From Chryseobacterium sp. HSC-36S06 (lineage in GTDB: Bacteria; Bacteroidota; Bacteroidia; Flavobacteriales; Weeksellaceae), in NCBI RefSeq assembly GCF_024171485.1, contig NZ_JALJZX010000002.1, positions 248,001-312,000 of the forward strand: a stretch of 64,000 nucleotides of DNA. Reading direction: 5' to 3'. Positions 57,132 through 64,000 of the stretch are shown here, in pieces. Within the stretch, counting starts at the first letter, position 1. Each line of letters starts with the position of its first letter. The notes below the pieces were generated by a model that made no database searches, was not told the origin of the DNA, and worked only from the letters and a program-made list of their open reading frames with translations. Made by a program: the position numbers and the translations under genes.

Positions 57132-57725
57132 ATGGATTACAAAAGATTAATCATACGCGGAATTTCTTACAGCCAAACACAATCCGGAGCTTACGCGCTC
57201 CTTTTGGAACATGAGGAAACCAACGTAAAATTACCCGTAGTAATAGGAAATTTCGAAGCACAGTCAATTTCTTTAGGATTAGAAAAAGATATACATCCGC
57301 CACGCCCGCTCACCCATGATTTATTTGCAAAATTTGTAGCGATTACCAATTATGAACTGGTTTCTGTTATCATTTATCAGATCATCGACGGTGTGTTTTT
57401 TTCAAATATAAATTTTAAGAACAAAGCCAATAACGAGGAACTGATTATGGATGCACGAACCTCGGACGCTGTAGCGATGGCAGTTCGTTTTGATGCACCT
57501 ATTTATACAACACCGCAGGTTTTAAGCGAAGCGGGAATTCTTTTGGAACTGGATGAGCCTTCGATAGAGGAAAGCGAAGAAGTGCTGGGTACAGAAGGTG
57601 ATTTGGCATCGCTTACCTTAGAAGATCTTCAGAAACTTCTTGAAGATGCTGTGAAAGATGAGGATTTTGATGCCGCAATGGAGCTGCAGCAGGAAATAAA
57701 AAAGAGAAATAAGAAGATTGAATAA
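57132..57725 (+). CDS. Bifunctional nuclease (BFN/DUF151) domain protein with UVR motif
   Basis: 197 aa from ATG 57132 (MDYKRLIIRGISYSQT); an in-frame ATG at 57087 lies upstream of the promoter box and is rejected. The BFN domain covers about 5-135 (VKLPVVIGNFEAQSISLGLE, HDLFAKFVAITNYELVSVII, LIMDARTSDAVAMAVRFDAP). The C-terminal part has an acidic linker and a UvrB/C-type motif (LEDAVKDEDFDAAMELQQEI). DUF151 proteins have reported DNase/RNase activity in plants and mycobacteria. The bacterial role is uncertain. Confidence 0.9.
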   Translation: MDYKRLIIRGISYSQTQSGAYALLLEHEETNVKLPVVIGNFEAQSISLGLEKDIHPPRPLTHDLFAKFVAITNYELVSVIIYQIIDGVFFSNINFKNKANNEELIMDARTSDAVAMAVRFDAPIYTTPQVLSEAGILLELDEPSIEESEEVLGTEGDLASLTLEDLQKLLEDAVKDEDFDAAMELQQEIKKRNKKIE

Positions 57726-57741
57726 TATTGATAATTAAACT

Positions 57742-59001
57742 ATGAATTTAAAATTACGACTTACCATTGTTAGTTTTCTGCAGTTTTTTGTGTGGGGAGC
57801 CTGGCTGATTACCATTGGCGTATATTGGTTCGGAACAAAACAATGGGGTGGCGAAGAATTTGGAAAAGTTTTTGCCACATTGGGAATCGCTTCGATTATT
57901 ATGCCTGCTTTAACAGGAATCATCGCAGACAGGTGGATAAACGCAGAAAGACTTTACGGAATTTTACACATTCTGTACGGGATCACGCTCTTCTTTCTCC
58001 CGCAAATTACCACACCTGATAATTTTTTCTGGGTCATGCTATTGGCGATGATGTTTTATATGCCTACTATTTCCCTTTCTAATTCAATTGCATATTACAT
58101 TCTGAAGAACAATAACTTTGATGTGGTGAAAGTTTTTCCACCGATCAGGGTTTGGGGTACGATAGGTTTTATTGCGGCGATGTGGATTACCAATCTGTCG
58201 GGCAACAAGGATTCCGGAAACCAGTTTTATATAGCTGCAGTTTTTGCCATTGTTTTGGGTATTTATGCCTTTACCTTGCCAAAATGCCCACCTCAGAATT
58301 TAATTTCGAAGGATGCAACATGGACGGAAAAATTAGGTCTGAACGCCTTTTCGCTTTTGAAGGATTATAAAATGGCGCTGTTCTTTCTTTTTTCACTTTT
58401 CCTGGGTGCAGCTTTGCAGTTGACCAATATGTACGGAGATACCTACCTTTCAGATTTCGGTAAAATCCCTGAATATGCTGAGAGTTTTGTAGTGAAAAGA
58501 TCTACTTTAATTATGTCGATATCGCAGATTTCAGAAACACTTTTTATTCTCGCGATTCCCTTCTTCCTTAAAAGATATGGAATTAAAAATGTGATGCTTA
58601 TTTCCATGTTTGCATGGGTGCTTCGTTTTGGTTTGTTCGCTTATGGCGTGCCTGTCGGATTTGGTTTAGGATTAATTATTCTTTCATGCATCGTTTACGG
58701 GATGGCTTTTGATTTCTTTAATATTTCAGGGTCACTTTTCGTAGAAACCACTACCGATTATAAGATCAGATCTTCTGCACAGGGCTTGTTTATGATGATG
58801 ACCAATGGTTTTGGCGCGATCATGGGAAGTTTGGTCAGCGGCTGGATGATACAGAATTACTTTACCCTGCCAAACGGAGATAAAATGTGGCATGAAATCT
58901 GGCTGATTTTTGCGATTTACGCGTTAGTAGTTGCAGTATTATTTGCGATAATGTTCAAACATAAACATAATCCGGAAGTTTTAGCTGATGTTAAACATTA
59001 A
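57742..59001 (+). CDS. NupG/XapB-type nucleoside permease (MFS)
   Basis: 419 aa with twelve predicted membrane segments. Family landmarks: LTIVSFLQFFVWGAWLITIG, MPALTGIIADRWINAERLYG, MPTISLSNSIAYYILKNNNF, FPPIRVWGTIGFIAAMWI and the SSAQGLFMMMTNGFGAIMGS region. It should import nucleosides with protons, which would fit with uridine kinase (udk at 47717) for salvage. It lies 16 nt after the BFN gene and probably shares its transcript. Confidence 0.9.
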   Translation: MNLKLRLTIVSFLQFFVWGAWLITIGVYWFGTKQWGGEEFGKVFATLGIASIIMPALTGIIADRWINAERLYGILHILYGITLFFLPQITTPDNFFWVMLLAMMFYMPTISLSNSIAYYILKNNNFDVVKVFPPIRVWGTIGFIAAMWITNLSGNKDSGNQFYIAAVFAIVLGIYAFTLPKCPPQNLISKDATWTEKLGLNAFSLLKDYKMALFFLFSLFLGAALQLTNMYGDTYLSDFGKIPEYAESFVVKRSTLIMSISQISETLFILAIPFFLKRYGIKNVMLISMFAWVLRFGLFAYGVPVGFGLGLIILSCIVYGMAFDFFNISGSLFVETTTDYKIRSSAQGLFMMMTNGFGAIMGSLVSGWMIQNYFTLPNGDKMWHEIWLIFAIYALVVAVLFAIMFKHKHNPEVLADVKH

Positions 59002-59020
59002 AACTTCTAAAAAAATAAGC

Positions 59021-59053
59021 AAAACACACTTTTTATAAAGTGTGTTTTTTTTT
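59021..59053 (+). terminator. Terminator after the nucleoside permease gene
   Basis: AAAACACACTTT and AAAGTGTGTTTT form a perfect 12-bp stem around TTAT, then a T-run. Confidence 0.93.
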
Positions 59054-59086
59054 GTAATTTGCCCTATTAAAATATAAAACTTAAAC

Positions 59087-60265
59087 ATGCAAGAAGTATT
59101 TATCGTATCGGCAGTTAGAACGCCGATGGGCAGTTTTCTGGGAAGTCTATCCTCTGTACCCGCTACAAAATTAGGTTCAGCGGCAATTAAGGGCGCTTTA
59201 GAGAAAATAAACCTGGATCCTAAACTGGTTCAGGAAGTATATATGGGGAATGTTCTTCAGGCGGGTGAAGGTCAGGCGCCGGCGCGTCAGGCTGCTTTGG
59301 GAGCAGGTTTGTCGAATAAAACACCTTCTACAACAATAAACAAAGTCTGTGCATCGGGAATGAAAGCGGTGATGATGGCTGCGCAGTCCATTAAAGCTGG
59401 CGATCAGGATATCATCGTCGCAGGCGGAATGGAAAATATGTCATCAGTTCCACACTATTTCAATGCTCGTAATTCAACCAAATTGGGTGACGTTAAAATG
59501 CAGGACGGAATGGTACTCGACGGATTAACTGATGTTTACAACAAAGTTCACATGGGAGTTTGTGCCGAAAAATGTGCAGCAGAACATGGAATAACAAGAG
59601 AAGATCAGGATAATTTTGCAGTCGAATCTTACAAACGTTCGGCAAAAGCTTGGAGCGAAGGTAAATTCAGCAATGAAATTGTTCCTGTTGAAATTCCTCA
59701 AAGAAAAGGTGAGCCAATTATTTTTTCAGAAGATGAAGAATATAAATCCGTAAACTTCGACAGAATCGGAACTTTGCCAACTGTTTTCCAGAAAGAAAAC
59801 GGAACGGTAACGGCGGCAAATGCTTCTACATTAAATGACGGTGCTTCAGCATTAGTTTTAATGTCTAAAGAAAAAATGGAGGAACTGGGTTTGAAGCCTC
59901 TGGCTAAAATCGTTTCTTATGCTGACGCAGCTCACGAACCTGAATGGTTTACCACGGCTCCGTCAAAAGCACTGCCAATAGCTCTTAAAAAAGCAGGTTT
60001 AGAGGTTTCTGACATCGACTTTTTTGAGTTTAACGAAGCGTTTTCGGTAGTTGGACTGGCAAATAATAAAATTTTAGGACTAGATTCTGCCAAAGTAAAC
60101 GTAAACGGAGGCGCGGTTTCTTTGGGTCATCCGCTGGGAAGTTCGGGCTCAAGAATTATTGTTACCTTGATTAACGTTCTTAAACAAAACAACGGAAAAT
60201 ACGGTGCTGCTGCAATCTGTAACGGTGGAGGCGGTGCAAGTGCGATTGTAATTGAGAATATGTAA
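59087..60265 (+). CDS. Acetyl-CoA C-acetyltransferase (thiolase II)
   Basis: 392 aa. Nucleophile Cys in [37 protein letters not shown], His in [20 protein letters not shown] and the second Cys in [18 protein letters not shown]. These contexts match biosynthetic/degradative acetoacetyl-CoA thiolases (AtoB, mitochondrial ACAT1) more than FadA. It condenses or cleaves acetoacetyl-CoA, and could feed the mevalonate route, for which a kinase is encoded at 61972 (inference). Monocistronic, no MarR palindrome upstream. Confidence 0.95.
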   Translation: MQEVFIVSAVRTPMGSFLGSLSSVPATKLGSAAIKGALEKINLDPKLVQEVYMGNVLQAGEGQAPARQAALGAGLSNKTPSTTINKVCASGMKAVMMAAQSIKAGDQDIIVAGGMENMSSVPHYFNARNSTKLGDVKMQDGMVLDGLTDVYNKVHMGVCAEKCAAEHGITREDQDNFAVESYKRSAKAWSEGKFSNEIVPVEIPQRKGEPIIFSEDEEYKSVNFDRIGTLPTVFQKENGTVTAANASTLNDGASALVLMSKEKMEELGLKPLAKIVSYADAAHEPEWFTTAPSKALPIALKKAGLEVSDIDFFEFNEAFSVVGLANNKILGLDSAKVNVNGGAVSLGHPLGSSGSRIIVTLINVLKQNNGKYGAAAICNGGGGASAIVIENM

Positions 60266-60288
60266 GCTCAAACCAAATCTTCATCATT

Positions 60289-60343
60289 AAAACCATTAAG
60301 AATTATTAATGAATTTTTTTCATTAGTTCTTAATGGTTTTTCT
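60289..60343 (+). terminator. Long-stem terminator after thiolase II
   Basis: AAAACCATTAAGAA (60289-60302) pairs perfectly with TTCTTAATGGTTTT (60327-60340), with an inner stem ATTAATGAA/TTCATTAGT, then T-rich sequence that merges into the next promoter. Confidence 0.85.
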
Positions 60344-60350
60344 ATTTTTG
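60343..60350 (+). promoter_or_regulatory. -7 box (TATTTTTG) of the UMF1-type transporter gene
   Basis: Perfect TAnnTTTG directly after the terminator hairpin, 20 nt before ATG 60371. Confidence 0.5.
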
Positions 60351-60370
60351 TTTATTAATAAACTATTGCA

Positions 60371-61852
60371 ATGCCCGATAACGATAATCTGACGACACCG
60401 AACATCAAGAATAACCCTAAAATCATGAAAGCCTGGGCTTATTATGACTGGGCCAATTCGGTATATTCTCTAGTAATTACATCTACTATTTTCCCGATTT
60501 ATTATTCAATTCTCACTACCGCTTCCGAAAAAAGCGAATATGTAGCAGAAACAGGCCAGTGGATAAAAGTTCCCGTACGTCATATGATCACAGTTTTTGG
60601 GGAACAGTACCAGCCGGATGCGATTTACGGATATTCACTTACGATTTCCTTTTTGATCGTAGTTTTACTCTCGCCGATTCTGTCTTCATTAGCTGATACC
60701 ATCGGGAATAAGAAATCTTTTCTGCAGTTTTTCTGTTATTTAGGCGCAACCTCTTGTATGGGGCTTGCGATGTTTACAGGAATGCAGAATGTATTTTTGG
60801 GGCTTCTGTTCAGTATAACCGCGAGTGTAGGCTTCTGGGGAAGTTTGGTTTTTTATAATTCATTTCTTCCCGACATCGCAACTCCGGATAAGCAGGATGC
60901 GCTTTCTGCAAAAGGTTATGTGTATGGATATATAGGTTCAGTAGTTCTTGTAGTAATCTGTCTGGTTTTAATTCAGGTATTTGCTAAAAATCCCGAAGAA
61001 GCCAAACTTTACACCAGGATATCATTCCTTCTGACGGGTGCTTGGTGGTTCGGTTTTGCACAGTACACCTTCAAACATTTACCGCAATTCGGAAATGTAA
61101 AAGAGCAGCTGCCTAAAGATTTGGTTCTGCTGAATTATAAGAACATCTTCCAGAAACATGAAGAACAGGGTGGTTTTTGGGAAGTTTTAAAAGATAATGT
61201 TAATTTCTACACCGATATCGTTAAGGAAAGTTTCCGCGAACTTTTCAAGGTGGGTAGAACACTTTTCGCGGATCGTAATCTGAAATTTTTCCTGTCAAGT
61301 TTTTTCTTTTACAGTGTCGGGATGCAAACCATTTTTCTCATGGCGACCCTTTTTGGTAAAAGTGAAATAAACCTCGAGCAGGACAAATTGATTCTGACTT
61401 TACTTCTGATCCAGATCGAAGCAATTATCGGTGCGCTGTTTTTTTCTTGGTTATCAAAAAAAATTGGCAATAAAAATGTAATTTCAATTGCTATTACTCT
61501 TTGGATTGTTGCCTGTTTGTCAGCCTATTATCTTAATAAAGAAAATCCTAATGTCGAATACCAGTTTTACGGAATCGCCGGGATTATTGGTCTTGTAATG
61601 GGAGGTTTGCAGGCGATGTCGCGCTCTACCTATTCCAAACTGTTGCCCGAAGATTCAATGGATAACACCACCTTTTTCAGTTTTTATGATGTTTTGGAAA
61701 AATTAGCGATTATCTTGGGAACTTTCATATTTGCAACCATGATCGAGCAGTACCATAATATGCGTTATGCGGCACTTTCAATGTCAATATTTTTCTTTGC
61801 GGGCCTCATACTCATAAGATTTTTGAAGGTAAAACTTATCCCTGGAAAATAA
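60371..61852 (+). CDS. UMF1/Atg22-type MFS transporter
   Basis: 493 aa with about twelve membrane segments. The N-terminus is diagnostic (NPKIMKAWAYYDWANSVYSL then VITSTIFPIYYSIL), followed by ILSSLADTIGNKKSFLQFFC, FYNSFLPDIATPDKQDALSA with KGYVYGYIGS, and MGGLQAMSRSTYSKLLPEDS. This is the UMF1/vacuolar effluxer-like branch of the MFS, thought to export amino acids or other small molecules. The substrate is unknown here. A central ~70-residue cytoplasmic loop (YKNIFQKHEEQGGFWEVLKD) is typical. Confidence 0.88.
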   Translation: MPDNDNLTTPNIKNNPKIMKAWAYYDWANSVYSLVITSTIFPIYYSILTTASEKSEYVAETGQWIKVPVRHMITVFGEQYQPDAIYGYSLTISFLIVVLLSPILSSLADTIGNKKSFLQFFCYLGATSCMGLAMFTGMQNVFLGLLFSITASVGFWGSLVFYNSFLPDIATPDKQDALSAKGYVYGYIGSVVLVVICLVLIQVFAKNPEEAKLYTRISFLLTGAWWFGFAQYTFKHLPQFGNVKEQLPKDLVLLNYKNIFQKHEEQGGFWEVLKDNVNFYTDIVKESFRELFKVGRTLFADRNLKFFLSSFFFYSVGMQTIFLMATLFGKSEINLEQDKLILTLLLIQIEAIIGALFFSWLSKKIGNKNVISIAITLWIVACLSAYYLNKENPNVEYQFYGIAGIIGLVMGGLQAMSRSTYSKLLPEDSMDNTTFFSFYDVLEKLAIILGTFIFATMIEQYHNMRYAALSMSIFFFAGLILIRFLKVKLIPGK

Positions 61853-61933
61853 AATGTAGTCCTTTTTTTTATTATTCAAAGATGTGGCGTTATTTTTGAA
61901 TATAAGACAATGAATTTCTAAGATATTTTTTTG

Positions 61934-61941
61934 TAAATTTG
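61934..61941 (+). promoter_or_regulatory. -7 box (TAAATTTG) of the GHMP kinase gene
   Basis: Perfect TAnnTTTG 30 nt before ATG 61972. Confidence 0.5.
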
Positions 61942-61971
61942 CAACTGAAAATCAACGGTTTAAATTAAACG

Positions 61972-62898
61972 ATGACCAATCCACTTTTTTACGCAAAAAT
62001 CCTGTTGTTCGGTGAATACGGAATTATTGAAGATTCCCAGGGGCTTACTCTGCCGTACAGCTTCTACAAAGGAACCCTGAAGTTTTCGGATTTAGAAAGT
62101 GAATTCGAAAAAAAATCAAATTTATCTCTTGAAAAATATTCAGACTATTTGATTAATCTGGAACTGGATGAGAAATTCAGAATCAATATTGCTGATTTTC
62201 AGAGGGACATCGCGAACGGACTTTTCTTCGATTCCAATATTCCTCAGGGATATGGTGTTGGAAGTTCTGGAGCTTTAGTTGCAGCGGTTTTCGAAAAATA
62301 TTCTTTCATAAAATATACGCCTGAAAATATTTCTAAAGACGAACTGAAAGAATTGAAGAAAGTTTTCGGTCTTCTTGAAAGTTATTTTCACGGGAAAAGT
62401 TCGGGAATCGATCCTTTGATCTGTTACATGAACCTTCCTATACTTATTGAAAACAAAGAAAATGTAGACAGGGTTGCTATTCCGCAAAGTGCAGAAGGTA
62501 AAGGTGCAATTTTCCTGATTGACTCCGGAATGACCGGCGAAACTGGACCGATGGTGCAGATTTTCTTCGAAAAGATGAAAACAGAAGGTTTCCGCAAAAC
62601 TTTGAAAGAAGAATTTATCCGTTATAATAATGCGTGTATTGATGCGTTTCTGAAGAAGGAAATGACTCCGCTTTTCAGAAATCTGAAAAGTTTGTCGGTT
62701 TGGGCTTATGAACATTTTAAACCCATGATTCCCGAAAGTATCTACAAAGCCTGGAAAAACGGTCTTGATACGAACGCTTATTACCTGAAACTCTGTGGCA
62801 GCGGAGGCGGCGGTTATATTTTGGGTTTTACCAAAGATTATGCGAAGGCAGAAAAAATGCTACACGGATTCGAGAAAGAAGTCATCTACAGGTTCTAA
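61972..62898 (+). CDS. GHMP kinase, mevalonate-kinase-like
   Basis: 308 aa. The N-terminal AKILLFGEYGIIEDSQGLTL has the KxxLFGEY start of mevalonate kinases. The ATP-binding loop is IPQGYGVGSSGALVAAVFEK, FHGKSSGIDPLICYMN supplies the catalytic Asp region, and motif 3 near the C-terminus is KLCGSGGGGYILGFTKDY. Phosphorylation of mevalonate would serve isoprenoid synthesis, which Flavobacteriia run by the mevalonate route. It is followed by a UbiA prenyltransferase gene, which supports that role. Confidence 0.88.
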   Translation: MTNPLFYAKILLFGEYGIIEDSQGLTLPYSFYKGTLKFSDLESEFEKKSNLSLEKYSDYLINLELDEKFRINIADFQRDIANGLFFDSNIPQGYGVGSSGALVAAVFEKYSFIKYTPENISKDELKELKKVFGLLESYFHGKSSGIDPLICYMNLPILIENKENVDRVAIPQSAEGKGAIFLIDSGMTGETGPMVQIFFEKMKTEGFRKTLKEEFIRYNNACIDAFLKKEMTPLFRNLKSLSVWAYEHFKPMIPESIYKAWKNGLDTNAYYLKLCGSGGGGYILGFTKDYAKAEKMLHGFEKEVIYRF

Positions 62899-62942
62899 CA
62901 TTTAAGTCGTAAAAAATTTAATTTTACATTCAGCCGACTTAG

Positions 62943-63836
62943 ATGATGAGAAAATCTTTTTTTTACAGAATATCGCAATTAGTTGGCTTTCTGCTCGGAG
63001 CGCGGATTTTCGTTGCAGCCTTACTCACATTCGCTTTATATGTTTCTACTTTTTTCCTATTTAATCAGGAGGAGAGTTTGCGTGCTTTTGTTTTTGATTT
63101 CAAGGTACATGGAATCATATTCTGCACGGTCTTGAGTATTTTAGCAGGCGGTATTATCAATCAGTTCTACGACCGGGAAAAAGACCAGCTTACAAAGCCT
63201 TTCCGGACCAAACTCCAGAACTTCCTTAAGCAGAAATATTTTCTTTATGCCTATCTGATTTTAGTTTTACTCTCACTGGGGACTGCATTTTTAATCTCGC
63301 CACGTGTATTTTTCTTTTTCCTGATTTATCAGTTTTTCATGTGGTTTTACAGCCATAAACTCAGTAAAATTCTGATTCTAAATAATCTTACTTTTGTAAG
63401 TCTTACCCTTTATCCATTTTTTGGAATGTTGGTTTACTATCACACTTTTTCGGGTAAAGTATTTCTGATGGCAGTTTTTCTGTTTATTATACTGCTTATG
63501 ATTGATATTCTAAAGGATGTTTTAACCAAAAATGCAGATAAGATCTTCGGATATATCACGATTCCAAATTTTTTCGGCACCAGCACCGCAATTAATGTTG
63601 TAACAGCACTTTTGGTGTCTCTCTTTGTGGTTTCACTGCTTATCGTTGACAAAACGGGGATTCACAGCATTATGCCTCTGTACTTTGCTGCAGGCTTATT
63701 CATTATCATCATTGCCGTTTATTTTCTTTTAAGTTCCCAGAAGAAATCAAATCTTTTCGTACTTAATGTGCTGCGGATTTGGATTTTTGTCGGAATTATC
63801 GCAATGCTGCTCGATGGAATTGTCAACCGATTTTAA
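62943..63836 (+). CDS. UbiA-family prenyltransferase
   Basis: 297 aa with about eight to nine membrane segments. The first Asp-rich motif is IINQFYDREKDQLTKPFRTK (NxxxD form) and the second is IDILKDVLTKNADKIFGYIT. Members transfer isoprenyl chains onto acceptors such as glycerol phosphate, quinone precursors or porphyrins. The acceptor cannot be told from sequence alone; the genes annotated in Flavobacteriia as geranylgeranylglycerol-phosphate geranylgeranyltransferase are similar. It lies 44 nt downstream of the GHMP kinase gene and probably shares its transcript. Confidence 0.88.
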   Translation: MMRKSFFYRISQLVGFLLGARIFVAALLTFALYVSTFFLFNQEESLRAFVFDFKVHGIIFCTVLSILAGGIINQFYDREKDQLTKPFRTKLQNFLKQKYFLYAYLILVLLSLGTAFLISPRVFFFFLIYQFFMWFYSHKLSKILILNNLTFVSLTLYPFFGMLVYYHTFSGKVFLMAVFLFIILLMIDILKDVLTKNADKIFGYITIPNFFGTSTAINVVTALLVSLFVVSLLIVDKTGIHSIMPLYFAAGLFIIIIAVYFLLSSQKKSNLFVLNVLRIWIFVGIIAMLLDGIVNRF

Positions 63837-63933
63837 TGGCTGTTTAGTTTGAAAAACTTTGATTTACCGATAATCTTGCGCGCGGAATCACAGTCTTGGA
63901 AAAACTATTGTCGATATATCAGCGAATTAGTTT

Positions 63934-63941
63934 TATCTTTG
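63934..63941 (+). promoter_or_regulatory. -7 box (TATCTTTG) of the last gene
   Basis: Perfect TAnnTTTG with a TTG at 63908-63910, 23 nt upstream. ATG 63959 follows 17 nt later. Confidence 0.5.
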
Positions 63942-63958
63942 CAGAAATTTTTCAGATA

Positions 63959-64000
63959 ATGAGCCGAGACAGAAACAGCAACAACAAAGCAAAAAAAGTA
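63959..64000 (+). CDS. Start of a gene cut by the window edge, possibly an rRNA pseudouridine synthase
   Basis: Fourteen codons are visible (MSRDRNSNNKAKKV). A basic, Asn/Arg-rich start like this is common at the N-terminal extension of RluB/RsuA-type pseudouridine synthases of Flavobacteriia, and I recall such a gene following the UbiA gene. Too little is present to be sure of the product. It is preceded by its own -7 box. Confidence 0.4.
   Translation, partial: MSRDRNSNNKAKKV

Noticed and set aside
38628-60265. Two thiolase genes as a recent duplication
   Set aside because: Their active-site contexts differ (NRYCASGSEA against [10 protein letters not shown]), pointing to distinct FadA-like and AtoB-like types.
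1-64000. CRISPR arrays, insertion sequences, prophage or integrase genes
   Set aside because: No regularly spaced direct repeats, transposase, integrase or phage structural genes were seen on either strand.

Overview
The window comes from a low-GC member of the Bacteroidota, class Flavobacteriia, most likely the Chryseobacterium/Kaistella group (family Weeksellaceae). This rests on the promoter style (TAnnTTTG -7 boxes, little or no Shine-Dalgarno), on Bacteroidota-restricted families (DUF3098, DUF2490, PG_1098-type methyltransferase, TIGR02757, small acidic proteins), on a chromosomal CGA/CIA/CME-like class A beta-lactamase, and on the fused CcsB-CcsA protein. Species identity cannot be settled from the sequence alone. 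No rRNA, CRISPR array, prophage or insertion sequence was seen. There is one tRNA, tRNA-Arg(CCT).

Layout. Positions 1-7250 hold the end of dnaE, an orphan LuxR-type regulator with a degenerate receiver, a Cys-rich exported peptide, a methionine aminotransferase, an M28 peptidase lipoprotein, tRNA-Arg, a pair of inverted DnaA boxes and uvrA. Positions 7560-14820 hold a TonB-dependent receptor, a DUF2490 barrel, dnaN, pheT, a META lipoprotein and a small acidic protein. Positions 14850-19800 are a minus-strand operon: Gfo/Idh/MocA oxidoreductase, class A beta-lactamase, M23 peptidase, 3-hydroxybutyryl-CoA dehydrogenase and a membrane protein. Positions 19895-28520 hold pcm, ccsBA, rnz, a TIGR02757 gene, a DUF1003-like coiled-coil protein, rsmA, ftsX and DUF3098. 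Positions 28610-34240 hold uppP, truB, an outer-membrane protein, rluF, an HD hydrolase and a CPA2 antiporter.

Positions 34300-36700 are a small accessory islet: a YegP-like protein, an HTH protein behind a repeat-rich promoter, an AbiU2-like HEPN gene broken by an in-frame stop, and a HicAB toxin-antitoxin pair with a readable promoter and operator. Positions 36750-43172 are a fatty-acid beta-oxidation operon (marR, fused hydroxyacyl-CoA dehydrogenase/enoyl-CoA hydratase, thiolase, acyl-CoA dehydrogenase). A four-helix-bundle (23S-IVP-like) gene flanked by inverted repeats has been inserted into it. Positions 43330-51030 hold a FecCD-type ABC transporter, a TlpA lipoprotein, a PaaE-like reductase, a SanA/ElyC-like protein, udk, a DivIC-like protein, methylmalonyl-CoA mutase small subunit and a PG_1098-like methyltransferase. 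Positions 51170-64000 hold a small lipoprotein, an M20 dipeptidase, an SDR, etfBA, a sensor kinase, a bifunctional nuclease, two MFS transporters, a second thiolase, a mevalonate-kinase-like GHMP kinase, a UbiA prenyltransferase and the start of a further gene.

The most informative regulatory signal is a perfect palindrome centred on TATGCATGCATA. It occurs twice upstream of the marR-led beta-oxidation operon and once, about 10 kb away, upstream of etfBA. In both promoters it lies over the -33 region. This predicts one MarR-controlled regulon joining the acyl-CoA dehydrogenase to its electron acceptor. Other items to check are the four-helix-bundle element, a GC-rich structured repeat between uppP and truB, and the broken HEPN gene beside hicAB.
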